Source of the DNA: Heracleum sosnowskyi
Taxonomy: Eukaryota > Streptophyta > Magnoliopsida > Apiales > Apiaceae
Assembly (NCBI GenBank): GCA_030848705.1
Contig: CM061239.1
Span: 85,976,363-86,040,362 of the forward strand
Direction: 5' to 3'
Length of the DNA stretch: 64,000 bases
Below the pieces are notes generated by a model, which saw only the letters and a list, made by a program, of their open reading frames with translations, was not told where the DNA came from and made no database searches. Position numbers and translations under genes: made by a program. This document shows, in pieces, positions 1 through 13,376 of this stretch (positions are counted from its first letter, which is position 1; the number at the start of each line of letters is the position of its first letter).

Positions 1-223
1 GTCATATCTTTAACAACAGTAGGGATGTCTTGATAAATACTACCTGTCATAGCTTTCTTATTCTCATTTCCTTTCTCAGACTTAATCTTTTTCAGAGTTT
101 GATTTCTAACTCTTCTCAAGATCTCTACTAATGATTCATTTATCAAGTAGTACAGGCCATTCTCACTTCTTCCTACCCCCTTTACTGCACTTGACATGCT
201 ATCTTGGATGATGCAATACTTAT
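1..223 (-). pseudogene. Copia element C1: pol fragment (pre-integrase region), cut by G1
   Basis: On the minus strand this stretch is an open frame that continues the C1 polyprotein found at 56,192-57,625. If the G1 insertion and one copy of the 5-bp duplication (cttat at 219-223 and 56,192-56,196) are taken out, the reading frame passes across the junction. The encoded peptide has the Gly-rich, Asn-rich character of the GAG-pre-integrase region that follows the protease in Ty1/copia Pol (it includes SSAVKGVGRSENGLYYL). It runs off the left edge of the window, so the integrase core, RT and 3' LTR of C1 lie outside. No stop codon is seen here, so the split by G1 is the only visible break. Confidence 0.8.
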
Positions 224-1600
224 TGTAACACCCCCATATCCACTATCAGAAGACTCAGGACGCCACGTACCATAGTCATCTGTAGCACACAAAATATAAT
301 ACATATCATAATGATTATAATCCATACAACAAGCAGTGGTTCCAGCCCACAAGTCCAGGCATCGTTCTATCTCTGACTTATTACATCATTCCTACTCAAC
401 ACGCCAAGCCGCTAGATACATAAAGTTTATTGGAAGATAATGGTCTCTGGTGTAGCTCCCCTAACAGCGTCTCTGAAATAACGATGCTACTCCATGTCGG
501 TGCCTTACTGCATCTTTTCTTTCCCTTTAACCTTGTATCGGGATGAATCGCCTCTTTCCTCTTTAACTGTAAAAATATGATTAACAACAAGGGTGAGCAA
601 CTATGTGCTCAGCAAATCCACTGACTGGCTCTCTCTTACAAACACTACTATTGAGTGAAAAGGAAATAGTATTTACAAAACTCAAAGTGTGACAATTTGT
701 TCTGACGGACTAAAAGTCCATTGGCTGACCGAATCATTTGTATCAAAACAATTGCATTTGAAATTTGAAACTAGTAGATACTGGTCTTTCTCCTTTACGA
801 TACCCCACGGCGCGATCAACTACCGTGTCTCAAGTACTGCACACCCGTGATACCCCATAGCACGATCACTACTATGTCTCAAGTATCACAATTTTGTTTT
901 ACTAGCAATTAGTGGGTTGTAGAATCAACCCGGCATCCATTGTGCCAAAAATAGATATATTCCTCTTTTGATACCACGAGTTTATATCCCGTGTTGATCA
1001 GAAAGAAAAATCTGTGGGTCACTCCCACGTTGACCAGTTGAAGTAAAGATTATTCCCCCAGAAAAGTTATGAGAGTGAAGTGTGAATAAATTAATAGAGA
1101 ATTTCTATTCAACTCTGGCCAACCGCCATTCTACTATTTGTGCGATGACAACCCGAGCAATGGGTCGTTACAATATTTTAAAAGTTTAATTATGTCGACA
1201 TGAACAATATGTCAACCCAAGACAAACAGGTTCACAAACCTCGAACAAAAGAGATTCGTTGAATGAAATAAATTATTTGGAATCGTCCCGAATGATATGA
1301 ACGACTCGAATCAACCAAACAATATAGCAATACGCTAGAATAATTATTTAAGAGTAGGTTCTGATGAAATTTCCACTATTCTGAATGTATATAATTTGAT
1401 CCGAAGAATGAATCAAATTTAGAAAATTAAAATAAAAATTATCGGATCTGAACAATAAATCCGACTGAAGTAAATAAATTTTAACTATCTCGATATAGGA
1501 GTGTAGCTATAACTGAATGACTTTTAAGGTCATCTTGAACAAATGAGATGCCTAGGAAATAAATTTCTCTCCTCTCTCTCTCTCTCACTCTTTTCTCTCC

Positions 1601-1700
<100 letters not shown>

Positions 1701-1710
1701 CTGTCCTACA

Positions 1711-1967
1711 ACGACCACCACCTACCCCTTCTGTCTTTGTCTCCGAACGACACCACCGCCGGCCACCATCGCCGTCGCGGTGGTGCTTCTTCTCCGACAA
1801 ACACCGCCATTGACCCTCAATTCGCACGTCCCACCCTCAATTCGCACAACCACCACCAACCCCTTCTGTCTTTGCCTCCGAACGACACCACCGCCGGCCA
1901 CCATCGCCGCCGCGGTGGTTCTTCTTCTCCGACAAACACCGCCATTGACCCTCAATTCGCACGTCCC
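1711..1967. repeat. Tandem duplication of a ~135-bp CCACCACC-rich unit
   Basis: Two adjacent units share the landmarks ccttctgtctttg, gaacgacaccaccg, cggccaccatcgcc and gccattgaccctcaattcgc. The first starts near 1,711 and the second near 1,848. The 5' LTR has this unit only once (about 55,588-55,711), so the duplication arose after G1 inserted. Confidence 0.85.
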
Positions 1968-2566
1968 AGTCGATTATAACACCAAACTCCTATAATCCGA
2001 ACCAAGAATCATACAACCAATTACCAAAACTAAAACCCCCAATTTCAAGAACACAACCCTAATTACTAACAATCAATTTACAAATTCTGTAATTGCGAAA
2101 ACAAAATGAATTAAAGAGAACAAACATAAAGATTTTAAAATCCACACAATTGCATACCCCTTTTTCTCTTTTGGAAACCTTAATTTCTCCTCTCCCCCGT
2201 TTCTTTTGTTTTCTGCCGTGAAGGAAATATTGATGAACACAAATAAAAACAAAATGAGCCCAACTCCCTTTTAACTAGGTTGTAGAAATTTTTTATTATA
2301 ATTTGGGCCTTAAAGCCCATGAACTTTGGGCTAAAAAATTTTGGCTTAGAAAAATCAACCCAGTAAGTAATATGTAAAGTCTATGAATTAATATCCTAAC
2401 AATATATATTTTATTCCTAAATTTTAATAAATCTATCTAAATTTTAAATATGGTCGTAACCTTCGAAATAATATTAAATAAAACGTAACAGCGTGTAGCA
2501 GATATTAAATATTTACGGGTATAACAGTCTTCCCTCCTTACAGGTTTCCGTCCTCGGAATCAGAAT

Positions 2567-2844
2567 CTAATCACTAAACAAGTCAGGATATTTATTCCGC
2601 ATCTCACTTTCTAATTCCCAAGTGGCTTCTTCAACTTGATGATTTCTCCAAAGTAATTTTACCAAATTCACTTTCTTACTCCGTAACTCTTGCACTTTAT
2701 GATCTAGTATCTGTATTGGTTGCTCTTCGTATGTCAAATCAGACCTAATATCCACTGGTTCGTAAGCAAGAACATGTCTGAAATCAGGGTGATATGTTCT
2801 TAACACTGAGATATGAAATACATCATGGATATGCTGAAGATCTG
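2567..2844 (-). pseudogene. G1 integrase C-terminus with chromodomain
   Basis: The minus-strand frame reads through a segment with VFHISVLRTYHPDF, then a chromodomain-type block with WRNHQVEEATWELE and a terminal KYPDLF. This is the hallmark C-terminus of chromoviral Ty3/gypsy integrases, where the chromodomain is thought to guide integration into particular chromatin. The frame is open from the A-minus junction at 2,844 down to the stop at 2,567. The rest of the integrase (ending LALPPD) is 44 kb away at 47,045. Together they form one gene split by A-minus, and the target-site copies atctg mark the break. Confidence 0.88.
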
Positions 2845-3874
2845 TGTTAATCCCAAATGACCTAACAGAATTGTAGAGGGGGGGGGGGGGGGGTTGAATA
2901 TAATTCTAGATATTTCGAAACTTTAAAACAACTTTCTAAAATAAAAACTGAACTGAAATAAAAACACAAACAACTATAAAATTTCATTTGGATGTTTTGA
3001 GGATCCAACTGAGATAATTTTTATTACGGAAATAATCTGTGTTACACAAGTATCACAGCTGCTCAGTTCTTGATACAAAGTGAGAGTGCTCTTGAAAAGC
3101 TAATACAAACTATTTTATCTCACTCACTTCTTTTTTTAAAATGAACTGCTACACTTGGTTATATAACCCAAGTTTACAATGCTATTTTTGGCTATTCTAA
3201 AATAATCTAAAGTAACTTTCAGTAGCTTGCTTTTCATCCCTTTTGTCCAATGGTCCTTGGAGATCTTGGCTTTTGTCTTTATGCTTATTTATTATGATCA
3301 CTCCCAAGAACCTAATTGGAAATTGGAATGTTTCCTTATTTCCAGTAACCATTTTGATGGCTTCCAATGCAAAGTACACTTCCATATCTCCCTTTTGATC
3401 TGTCAGATAACTGTCACTATCACTTTGTCAACTATTCAGAAAAGCAATAATGATTCGTTGATAGTAGAGAGATGTGTTTCGTTGATAGCTTTATTCTTCG
3501 TTTCGTTGATGGTATAATCCTCGTTTCGTTGATAGAGTAATCTTCATTCCGTTGATAGAGTAATCTTCATTCCGTTGACATGTCTTCACTTAGGCAAAAT
3601 TACAAGGTATGATATATTTACAATTCACCAACCTATTTTGCCTATCTAGTACTTAGTCAACATGAATTAGAAAACCTATCTAATACCTACAACAAAATGC
3701 ATATCAAACTATGAAGTATTGTACAGTGCAATTGCTACATCACTCATTTCGTTGATGAGCTTCATGTCAACGAAAGCTGCAAAGCATGCCATTCCGTTGA
3801 CAGTTACAAAATGACTTAATACAAAATCTACTAAGTGTTTTATAATTATCATCAAGAACAACATATTCCTAACA
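2845..3874 (-). repeat. A-minus 3' LTR
   Basis: About 1,030 bp, starting tgttaatccc and ending tattcctaaca on the plus strand. It is the reverse complement of the A-plus LTR type, which begins TGTTAGGAAT and ends GGGATTAACA. It holds a run of 16 G at 2,878-2,893, a TATA-box candidate around 3,159-3,166, and about nine copies of the A-family word (TCGTTGA or TCCGTTGA and complements) between about 3,450 and 3,800. It is clearly more diverged from the A-plus LTRs than those are from each other. Confidence 0.9.
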
Positions 3875-3888
3875 ATCTCCCCCAATTT
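3875..3888 (-). promoter_or_regulatory. Polypurine tract of A-minus
   Basis: Directly beside the 3' LTR, the coding strand reads TTGGGGGAGAT. This is the same tract found at the same place in A-plus, B and S3. It primes plus-strand cDNA synthesis in this type of element. Confidence 0.85.
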
Positions 3889-4068
3889 ATGACTGATAGA
3901 ATAACAACCATAAATCAAGAGCCTTGATGATAACAAAAACACTCAGACAAATTACAAATGATAAAAGTAGAAATTGCATTGAGCTTCATTGAATTTTAAT
4001 TGAAATACAAAGTAGAAAATCTTACAAAACAAGTGCACAGAGTTGCTCCTCTAGTCTGAGCAGATTTT

Positions 4069-6900
4069 TCATCTTTGCCTCTGTGGTCTTGTTTTCTTCC
4101 CTTTTCTTGCATTGTTCTCCTCAATCTGAGCTTGAAGTTTTCTGTAGAAAATCTTCTCTTCTTCATCTTGATTCCCCAACTTGGATTGCATTAATATCAA
4201 AGTTTCATTGGATGCCTTTTCCAGTTGGTCTTCTATTCTGAAGAATCTTCTACAGTTGTCCTTGTCTCTGAATTCCATCATCCAAAAAGGTTGGAGATGG
4301 ATCTTCTTTCCTGTTTGAGGGACCTTCAATACTCGGGGAAGTGCACCAGGCTTGTTCCAGCTAGCTTTGATTTGGCAGATTTTGGAGACAACCTCAGACT
4401 TGGCTGTTTTGGTAAAACCAAAATATTTTTTCAGACATTTGAACACAGATAACAGTGTCTGATAGTCTTCTCCCAGAATTCTGTGTAGAGGCCAAATCTG
4501 TTCTCTCCCACCCTTGTAGACAAACACCAATCTCTTTGGTAGTTTGTAAGAAGCTGCTATACCTCTCACTTCAACCAGGTCATCAAGATTAATATGTAGG
4601 TCAGACTCCTCCCTGATATCAGCAATGTAGATGAAGTCTTCTGGGTTGGTAGGGGGTTTTTTAGCTTGTGGTCTCCTTACAAAAATTGGCTTAGCCTTGG
4701 CAGCCCTCTGCTTAGATTTCTTCTTTGGATCCATTTCAAAGAGGAATTTTGGAAAGTTGGCCTCATCAAACTCAATTGGCTCTTCCTTTGGCTCAATTGG
4801 CTGATCATGGAAATTTACTGGATGTTTCGGATCACAGGCTAACTTTAACTCAAAAACCTGATCAGGATTTGTTGGAGGTGCAATAGGTGCAGAAGAGTCT
4901 GTTGCATTGCTCTGAGAGTCATCATTCTCAAAAGCTATGTTTCTCTTAGCTCTTTCCTTGGGTTGCCTTATGCTCTTCTTTGTACTCCTTTCCTTTTTGG
5001 CTCTTTCCTCTTGCTGTCTTTCTTCTTCATCTAGAGATTGAGCAACTGCAAGGGCTTGCATAGCTGCTCTTTCTGACTCCTCAGCCTTAGCTTCAGCAAA
5101 ATTTGGGTGACCAGCCCAAACATAAATTTCCTGTCCATCTCTGTAGACAATTGCTCTTTGCTTCCTTATCTCGGGATTATTGCTTTCCTTGCATTTTGTG
5201 ATAAGTAGTCCAAGAAGCTTGAGCTCATCTGGATAGGGTGAAGGATAGAAAGTCCTTGCTATATTTTTGCCCTTTGGTTTAACAGGAGACTTGGGAGATA
5301 GGCTTCCTTGAAATGTAGCTTGTTCCACATCCCTAATGCATGAAGTTTGTCCTTTTTCTTTCCTTGGACCTTGAGTGACTCCATGTAGAAGGGGCTTTAC
5401 CTCATAGAAAGAATTGGTCTGTGGCTCCCATTCCGTTGATGCTAAAACCATGGCATTCGTTGATGGTGTTGTAGAAGTAGCTTGATCCGTTGATGGATTT
5501 GAACTCTTTGCAGTTTCAGCTATCTTCTTGACTCTTGCATCTATGTTGGACCAGTGGTCTTTTATTTGTTCAGCAAGTTGTAGCCTCATAGATGCTTGCT
5601 TAATCAAGTCAATACCATCCAGTTTATCCTTTCCTGACTCCCCCATAGCTAGTGGCTCCTTTGGCAGGGAAATGGCTGGGACCATAACCTTTGTGATTTG
5701 AATGTCTAGCTCCTTAGATTTCTCCCCCTTTTTGTTATCATCAAAAGGGATGATTGGGAGTCCTTGAGCTGCCACTAGCTGGGCTAAAAGTTGGGTTTGC
5801 TTCTCCTGTTACCTTTGCATGTGAGATAAAGTAGCTTCCACCTTGTCCACTCTAGAAGAGAGAGTCTTCAAGGAGGTAGCCACCTCAGGTTCCTTAGAGA
5901 AAAACCTGTTCATCTTGGACACAGTGAGAAGAGGAAGCTTTTCATCAAGCCTCCTGTCAGTAGCATCCTTAAGATTGCTAATGGAGTCCTTGATTTCTCT
6001 AGCTTCAATCCTTGTATGCATCATCTGTAGCCTTTGGATTTCCAGTGAATCCATAATAGCCTTGTAGAATTTCTTGTCATTGGCATTTGCAGACTCATGA
6101 GCCAGATAGACCTCATTGTACTGCCTTGTGATTGCAGTATCCAGGGTGAGTCTTCCTTGCATATCTTGAGAAAGCCAGTTTGGTGTAGGGGGCACCACAG
6201 AAGTCCCAGTCTGTGAAGTGATGTCCACCTGTAGATTGTCACCAAAACTGTTATCATCATCAGAAAAATCAAACTCACCACTGGCTGCAGCTCCTGGAGA
6301 CAGATTGGTGATTGCATCCTTTGCTCTTTGCATAGATGCAGTTGTATGGATTAGGTTGAAAGACCTTTCTGCCTCCACATTGCCCTGCTGAGCCATAACT
6401 TGATAGGCTGGCACAGGATGAGTAAAGGTCCCAGGATCCAGGGAAATACTATCCAGAGTTTGTTGATAATGCTCTTGGAAAGTAAGTTCCCTTTCTCCCT
6501 CATGAACCTCCATTAACTCACTTGCAATGGCTGCTTCCTCCCTTATAGCTCCTGTAGTCCCTTCTCTCTCTCCACTCTTTTCTTGCATCATGGGCTCCCC
6601 ATGGCTCACACCTCTCACACCCTCACCTTCACCTACTAAGGTGGAACCCTCAGCCTCTCCTTTTGCCTGACTGGAAGAACTAGTCAGCCTCTCACTCTCA
6701 GCCTCTCCTTTTGCCTGGCTGCAAGCCAGCCTCTCAGTTTCACTCCCTCTCATTCCTAGAAGTGTTTCAACTACCACTAGATCATCTGCACTAGTTGTGG
6801 AAACAACTTGATTTTCAATAAGAGGTGCAGAATGAACTATCAACGGAATGGTAGTTTGAACTGTCAACGGTATGGATACCGTTGATGGAGAAATACTTTT
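4069..6900 (-). pseudogene. A-minus third ORF ('env-like'), C-terminal two thirds
   Basis: The minus-strand frame continues the protein started at 13,376 and interrupted by the solo LTR at 6,901-11,720. It is collinear with about residues 560-1,489 of the A-plus third ORF. Visible parts are a Ser/Glu-rich linker with a repeated SQAKGE unit, and a heptad-like coiled coil near 5,810-5,900 (LSSRVDKVEATLSHM). Then follow a Lys/Glu-rich helix at about 4,960-5,090 and a basic, Gln-rich tail. A stop at 5,809-5,811 interrupts the frame where A-plus has a sense codon. Function is unknown. The position matches the Sirevirus envelope-like gene, but I see no fusion peptide or clear transmembrane anchor. 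Confidence 0.75.
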
Positions 6901-9900
6901 TGTAACAGCCCCAAATCCGGGGTCAGGGATTTAGGGTAGTCACGATCCATGTACTCCTTGCCTTACCTGTATTACTCACACCATTCATAATTCACCTGCT
7001 CATGACCCCACAATATATGTCACACACACACACACACAGGTTAGAGTCTCAGAAACGACACAATACAACAACTGCGGAATAAATAATTTTTATTACAATA
7101 CCCAAATGTCTTTTGAATCTGTTACTGATACAATTTCTAAGTATTGTTACATTACCAACTTAGCCTTCTGATGCTCACAATCCTCTAATACCATTCATGT
7201 CTATACATAAGTTGAATACCAAAAGCTGCAGCCTGGTTCGATTGGTTCGTACTACTCTCGGGATCACTACTAGAAATTGTTTATGGAAACGCCTTACGGG
7301 GTATGTGCCGTCCCATTGGCATCCTGCTCCGCTGCTATATAATATATATAAAACAATAGCAAGAGTGAGCGATAGCTCAGCAAGGTAATGAAAGTATGGC
7401 ATACTTCTGCCTTTAATTCAACCCAGAATAAAGCGGGTATAAGACAATAGTTTGTCAAAATATCTCGATACTGAAATTATTTCCTTATCGGAAGGTATTC
7501 CAAAAATAGTACCTTTATTGTAATTCAAATATCATTTCATAATATTTCTGCAACTCTTTTGCTATATTATGAACAAAGTTCTTGTATAAACGATGAGGTT
7601 TCAAAGTAAACCAAATATAACCTTTCCGAAAAATATCTGCTATATATGCAGAATATCAACATATAACTTAAAAGATGAAGTTATAAGGTGATTCAGTATA
7701 AACAACTCCCTTACCATAACTCATGTTATGTAAGGTATCCACAGAGTCATAACTCATAAATAAAAGATGAAGTTGCATGAATTTATTGTCACTTCATTTC
7801 CAAACACTTTTCGACCCCCTACCAACATGATTGGTTCTTCATCCCAATACATGTTGCAGGAATATCCAAATTGGATGATGAACCAATACTGGAGTTGCTA
7901 CCGCGTCCGCTGTGCCTAACCTTACTATGATCAGTAGCAGGTCGCACCGCTCAAATAGTTTTCTACATGTAGATGGAAGTATCACGACGGCCTGACATTG
8001 TCTACCGCCTTACTATGACCTCCCGGACCATTTGGGGCAATATATAAAAGTTGGATGGGCCCACGCAACTTGACCACTTACACCACTCCTAGTTCAGATG
8101 GATTCCATGACTCTGAAACGTAAAGATCGTCCTCCTTTCCCCAAGTGTAACACTTGTTGATACGACTCCACTAAGTAGTTATATCTAGGTTGGAAAGGGA
8201 GATTCTCCAATATTTCCCAAGCTATGCTTGTTAATGGATATCGACTTGTTCCATGAATTTACCCCTCGATCATTGAGGTGGTAACACAACACTAGACTGG
8301 CAGCAATTAAATTGCTCCAAGAAAATATCAGTCCCTTGACAGTTTTGAGTTGAGAGTTCAAAAAGAGTAGTAGTCTCTTAAATCAGGTTTCCCATATTTT
8401 TGATGGTTGAACGAACATTTAAATCCTCTTAAGAGACGGATTTAAATGGAAAACATTGTTTTGGGAACCTCTTTGGATTTTTAAAAATAACCAATGATAT
8501 TGATTAAATAAGTAAACATTAGATGAATATTCGAAATAATATTCCTTACGTAAATACTGATTAAATGAATATTCGAAAATACTATTCATTAAGTAAATAT
8601 AGATGAAATGAATATTCAAAGATAATATTCATTAAATAAATAAACCTCAAATGAATATTCAAAAGTAATATTCATTAAATAAATAACTCTTAAATGAATA
8701 TTCAAAAGTAATATTCATTAAATAATAAACAATCCTCGAATGGGTAATAATAATAATATTCTTAAAGTCCATAATCCTCAAATGAATATAAATAAATAAT
8801 ATTCATTAAATACATACTTAACCCTCGAATAAGTAAGCCTCAAATGAATATTCAGAAGTAATATTCATTAAATAATAAATCTCAAATGAATATTCAAAAG
8901 TAATATTCATTAAATAGATAATTAATCCTCGAATAACCGTTACCGGATATCTTTGTTATCATTCCGGAACAAAGCGATTTTAAGAAAACATTTTGAAAAT
9001 GATATTCATCTAAGTAAACAAATTTAATTAGACGAATAAGGCTTATTTAATCCGTAAATGCTTCCAGAAGTATTTACTAATTAAATAAACACTGGTTTAT
9101 TGGTGATGTTGCCTTTAGGTTAATTATTGCGAAAATCTTTCTAAAAAGCTCTGTCCGGGTTTTCGAAAATATACCTTACAAAATAACCCCGATACGCTGG
9201 CTAAGTTATAAACTCAATACATGCTCTACCCTCTGAGCCTTTCTTATTCCAGTACACAAATACCTACCTTATGATATAAAGTCCCCTTCCACCATACGAA
9301 AAGTTTATAAATATATACACCATATAATTCAAGGCGTAGGATCTTAAAAGCATCACCACCCATCAACAGTATTATAAGGTCATGGGATTTTGGTTATCGC
9401 ACGATCAGGATTTAATATCATTAACAAGACCAAGGATATACTGGTTTTGATAAGGAAGCACAATATTGGGAAACTTGCAAATATGGATTGAAACTTATTC
9501 AACATATTTCATATATTTCAAAATAAATATACTCTGAACGATCGAGTATGCATACATAACTTGCATCTAGTATATGCATACTTCAAAATATGGTTTTTAG
9601 AAACTTGCCTGATGCTCGAGAAGTGATAGGGGTTCGCGACGATGCCGGACAATCTAGACAAAGTCAAACGAAAACACACAGTTAATCCCCTCGATAAACC
9701 ACTTATAACTTAATGCTTAAACACGTAAGCGAAACACAACCAAGGCATTACTAGCTCGTTATAGGCTCATACTAAGTCCATGTTATTCGTCAAATACTTA
9801 TATCACAAGTTTGGTTTGAAATCCATTCTCAAACCCAAGTTATACTTAACCATTTGGAGCCTTGGTTTCTAAGTCTCGTTTTCAGTGGTTTTCACTTGCG

Positions 9901-11720
9901 CGACCTTGACTAAAACATTTTTATAAAATCGAAATATAATCTTTTTAATACGAATCCTTTTCGTGAGCCTTCCGAACTGTCTCTAGTATTATTCCTCAAA
10001 GTTTCAAATTTTAATATGGCTCCGAAGTGGTCCAAATATAGACTCAAAATTGCTGACCAGAGATGGGTCGTTCTTCCGAACGGCGTTTACTAAAACTCAC
10101 TTTTCTCTTAAACCGTTCGGCCAAATTAGGCGAACCACATATCATTACGAAGCTTATAACATAAACTACACAATCATGGGCAGTAGGACTCAAGGGTCGA
10201 TCTCTAACAGAGGAAAAACAGGGAACCAATCAGTAGGTAAAAATTTGGGCATTACGACGGCTATAAATCGGACGTTCCAAAAATCATAATCATCAAACCA
10301 AGCCACACCGGGCATACATACTTCTTATACACATGATTCTAATCTCAATCAGTCCAGGGATATCATACTTTAACATCTTAATCAACATAGGGCTTAATCA
10401 ACTACAAGATCATGCTAACATGCTTATACTTAACACCATAATCTTAACTAAGCTAACAATCATCAAGAACATCCATAAAACTCAAAGTCAACTAAGGGTT
10501 CATGAGGTTTATACCTTTCTTGATGTGTGTAAAGACCTTGATCAACCTTGGTTAGTCCTTGTATAGCCTTAATACAACTTAGATCATCCAAAGAAAACAA
10601 GAAATTAAAGTTAGTTCCTTGAAAGTACTATTCATCCGTTCAAGGAACTGCAAAAACGAGGTCCTTACCATGCTTTTCTGGACGAGGTTCCTAAAGAAGA
10701 GTTGTAGAGCTTCGCAATACCTTTCCAACAAGCTATAGAACACAGGATTTCATTAATAAATGAAGGAGATATGGCCGTTTGAAAAGCGGGGCAGAAACTG
10801 TCAAGAACAGGGCAGCTTGGTTTCTTCAACTTGGGGGAAGGATTTGGCTAGGCTACACTCCTTTGTTGGCCATAAAATTTTGAACGAATGTTGCCCATGG
10901 AGTGGAGAAGCTATGGTTAAAATTTGGTGATTTAAGGATGGATAGAAATGGAGTTATGGATTTTTCTTTGGACTATGTTTCTGCTGGGCAGAAATCTGGG
11001 GAGCTCTTCCTCTTTTTCTTTCTTTTTGTTTTTGGTTAATAATACTTGAAATGCTGATTTTTGTTAAAGGAGTGGTGAGTCATCACATTGTCCTTGTCAT
11101 CAGGACACGTGTCAAGCCATGGAGTATCATGGTGGCAAGCAGGGACACGTGTCGCGCATGCATGTGTTTGGTTCGTTTCTTTTCACATGGATGATCCAAA
11201 TGTTGCATCCCTCGAATTAATCTTGTTACATGTTACTTCCATGTCTATATTTAATCCTGTAATTGTCGCCTTGTTCCTCTTGAAACGATTCGAAATATTT
11301 TCCAAAGGGCGAATAAAACTCTACGCGATGCTCGTAGTGAATAGTGACTATTCACTATTTATTCCAACAATCGAATCCTTAAATTGACTTTAATAAAATA
11401 ATAAAATTCCAAAATATTAAATCCTCAATTTTAATATCTCATTTCTTGAATATAATAATATATAATTCACTGCCCGGTCAAATACTTCACCAAAATAAAA
11501 TTTGGAATTTCTGAATTCCGATCGTCTTTGCATTCACTTATTTACTCCGTAGATCACTAATATGACTTTGAAATATCCACACTACGTCTCGTACATAGGT
11601 GGCATGAAAAATTTTCTTAACCCTCAAAATCACTATTCATCCACCAATATCACTATTCACTGTTGCACTTAATTATAATAAGAAAAGTTTTAAATTATTC
11701 CAAAAATTCGGGTTATTACA
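6901..11720 (-). mobile_element. G2: 4.8-kb solo LTR of a Ty3/gypsy-type element
   Basis: It starts TGTAACAGCCCC, ends GGGTTATTACA and is flanked by ctttt (6,896-6,900 and 11,721-11,725), so it is a clean insertion into the A-minus third ORF. It holds no PBS, polypurine tract, gag or pol, which makes it a solo LTR left by LTR-LTR recombination. The termini resemble those of G1, suggesting a related gypsy lineage. The sense strand is probably minus, where it opens TGTAATAACCCG (inference). Contents include a short (CA)n near 7,020-7,038 and an AT-rich array of hairpin units at 8,522-8,917. At 4,820 bp it is long for a plant LTR, although some Tekay and Tat/Ogre-type elements reach this size. 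Confidence 0.82.
8522..8917. repeat. Tandem array of TGAATATT/AATATTCA hairpin units in G2 LTR
   Basis: About eight imperfect units of 40-47 bp, each built on a short inverted repeat (tgaatatt, 6-7 nt loop, aatattca) followed by ttaaataa. Units begin near 8,522, 8,564, 8,606, 8,650, 8,693, 8,771, 8,839 and 8,885. The inner units (8,650, 8,693, 8,885) are almost identical while the outer ones are diverged, as expected if the array grows by slippage. Confidence 0.8.
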
Positions 11721-13376
11721 CTTTTCAACGAAAGAGACTGTTTCGTTGATGAAGTCAAGAAAGTACTTTGAGAGAGTGAGATTACAGTAGAATCTGTGGT
11801 GATTGATTTTAAAGATTGTGCCACAGATCCTCTTGTAACTTCAGAAAAGGATGATTGGTGGCCCAACAAATCACTTAACAAGTGATGACCACCAATTTCA
11901 GAGTGGGGCTTCTCCAAGAAGAGAGTTGGAGAATCAGGAATAGATGAATGGATCATATCCACATCTAATGACTGAGTTGGAGAATTTTGTGAAGTTGGTT
12001 CAAGATTGATGTTTAAAGAATGGGACTGTAACCCCAGAGTAATGATAGGGGTTACATCAAACTGAATTTGAGATACTGGAAGTGTTGCTTCCAGTGTGTG
12101 TGCACCCTGTGAAACCTGAGATTTTTGTTTCACTCTCCTTTGGTATTGGGAAATTGTAGACTGTGGGCTTGAAGTGTCCCTTACCCTCTTGGAGTGTGCT
12201 CTTGGAGGAGAGCTTGTTTCAATAATTACATCCTTTTGGGAGGATGCAACTAGACTTGTGCTTAAATCCATTTTACTCATTGTGCCTTGTTGGGAAGACA
12301 CAATGGGGCTAGACTGGATCTCACTCATCTCTCCTTCCTTATCCTTAGGGTTTCTTTTATGGTCACCCCTTCCCTCACCTCTCACAGCACCTACACCACT
12401 CCCCTTTGGTTGTGTAGTGGATTTTACAACAGGTGCCTTTTGAGAAGCACCTGAGGTTGGCTTGGAAGATTTCTTTGATTTTGGTTTTGCTGCTGGGGCA
12501 GGAGCCTGTTGGGTCACAACTACAGACTCCATAGCAACAGGGTTGGGTGAAACAGTAGAAGTAACAGCTATACTAGCAGGGATAGTAGTAGTTACCTCAA
12601 TTATTGGCAGATACACCACTGGGACATCACCATTGTGGTTCAGCCTCAGTATGTCTGTCAAGACCCTCTTCTCTTGCACAAAGCAATCAAACCTGGAAAC
12701 AGGGTTAGAGATAACCAATGGTGCTGGACTAACATGGTTAGCCAACATCATCAGAAATCTTGCATAATAGATATTTTTCTTCCTATTTGCCTTATCACCC
12801 AACTTAGCACCAATTTCATACATAAGTTGGGTGCTAAAGTTGTAATATCTAATCAGTTAGGAGCATGGTAAATAGAATCAACATAGAGTTAGTTAATGCA
12901 TCAAAATTACTAATTTTACCAGAAAAGACCTTGATGAAAGCATCAGCTAAATAACTATATTCCCTAACCAAACCTCTCCTAATTATTTTACCCAGATTAT
13001 CAGTAGGCAAAGAGTAGTTTATGGAATTTAGCATGTTAATCATTTCAGTATATGTAGGCAAAGCAGATCAATTATTTTCAGGAAGGTGTAAGCATGCTTG
13101 CAACACATCAGAATTGACTATGTACTCATTACCTTGAATGGTGAATTGCAAAGTGCAATTTGTCCCACTGTACTCACATGAGGTCCAAATCTCCTCGATT
13201 ATCTCATTGTAGAGTGGAGTTGAGTGAAACATTGCGTAGCTCAGTTTGCAGTTCATCATGAAATCCATCATTTTGAAAAAGAGTTTGTTCGGGCTTTCCT
13301 TGACAACAAAAGGGATGAAGTTGTTCTTCTCATAGATGAACCCTCCAGCTGACATGAGTTTTACTATTGGTGCCAT
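11721..13376 (-). pseudogene. A-minus third ORF, N-terminal part
   Basis: The ATG at 13,374-13,376 (MAPIVKLMSAGG) matches the start of the A-plus protein at 40,236. The first about 250 residues form the most ordered-looking part of the protein; I recall similar sequence annotated as a 'putative plant transposon protein' domain, but could not check. The copy is broken by an in-frame stop at 13,068-13,070 and by a one-base insertion near 12,850, after which the frame resumes in another phase (12,823 downward). It then enters a Pro/Ser/Thr-rich linker before the solo LTR. The word TCAACGAAAG overlaps the solo-LTR duplication at 11,725. Confidence 0.75.

Noticed and set aside
10050..10566. Short ORFs in the solo LTR
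   Set aside because: No motif, and they overlap frames on the other strand; expected by chance in 4.8 kb.
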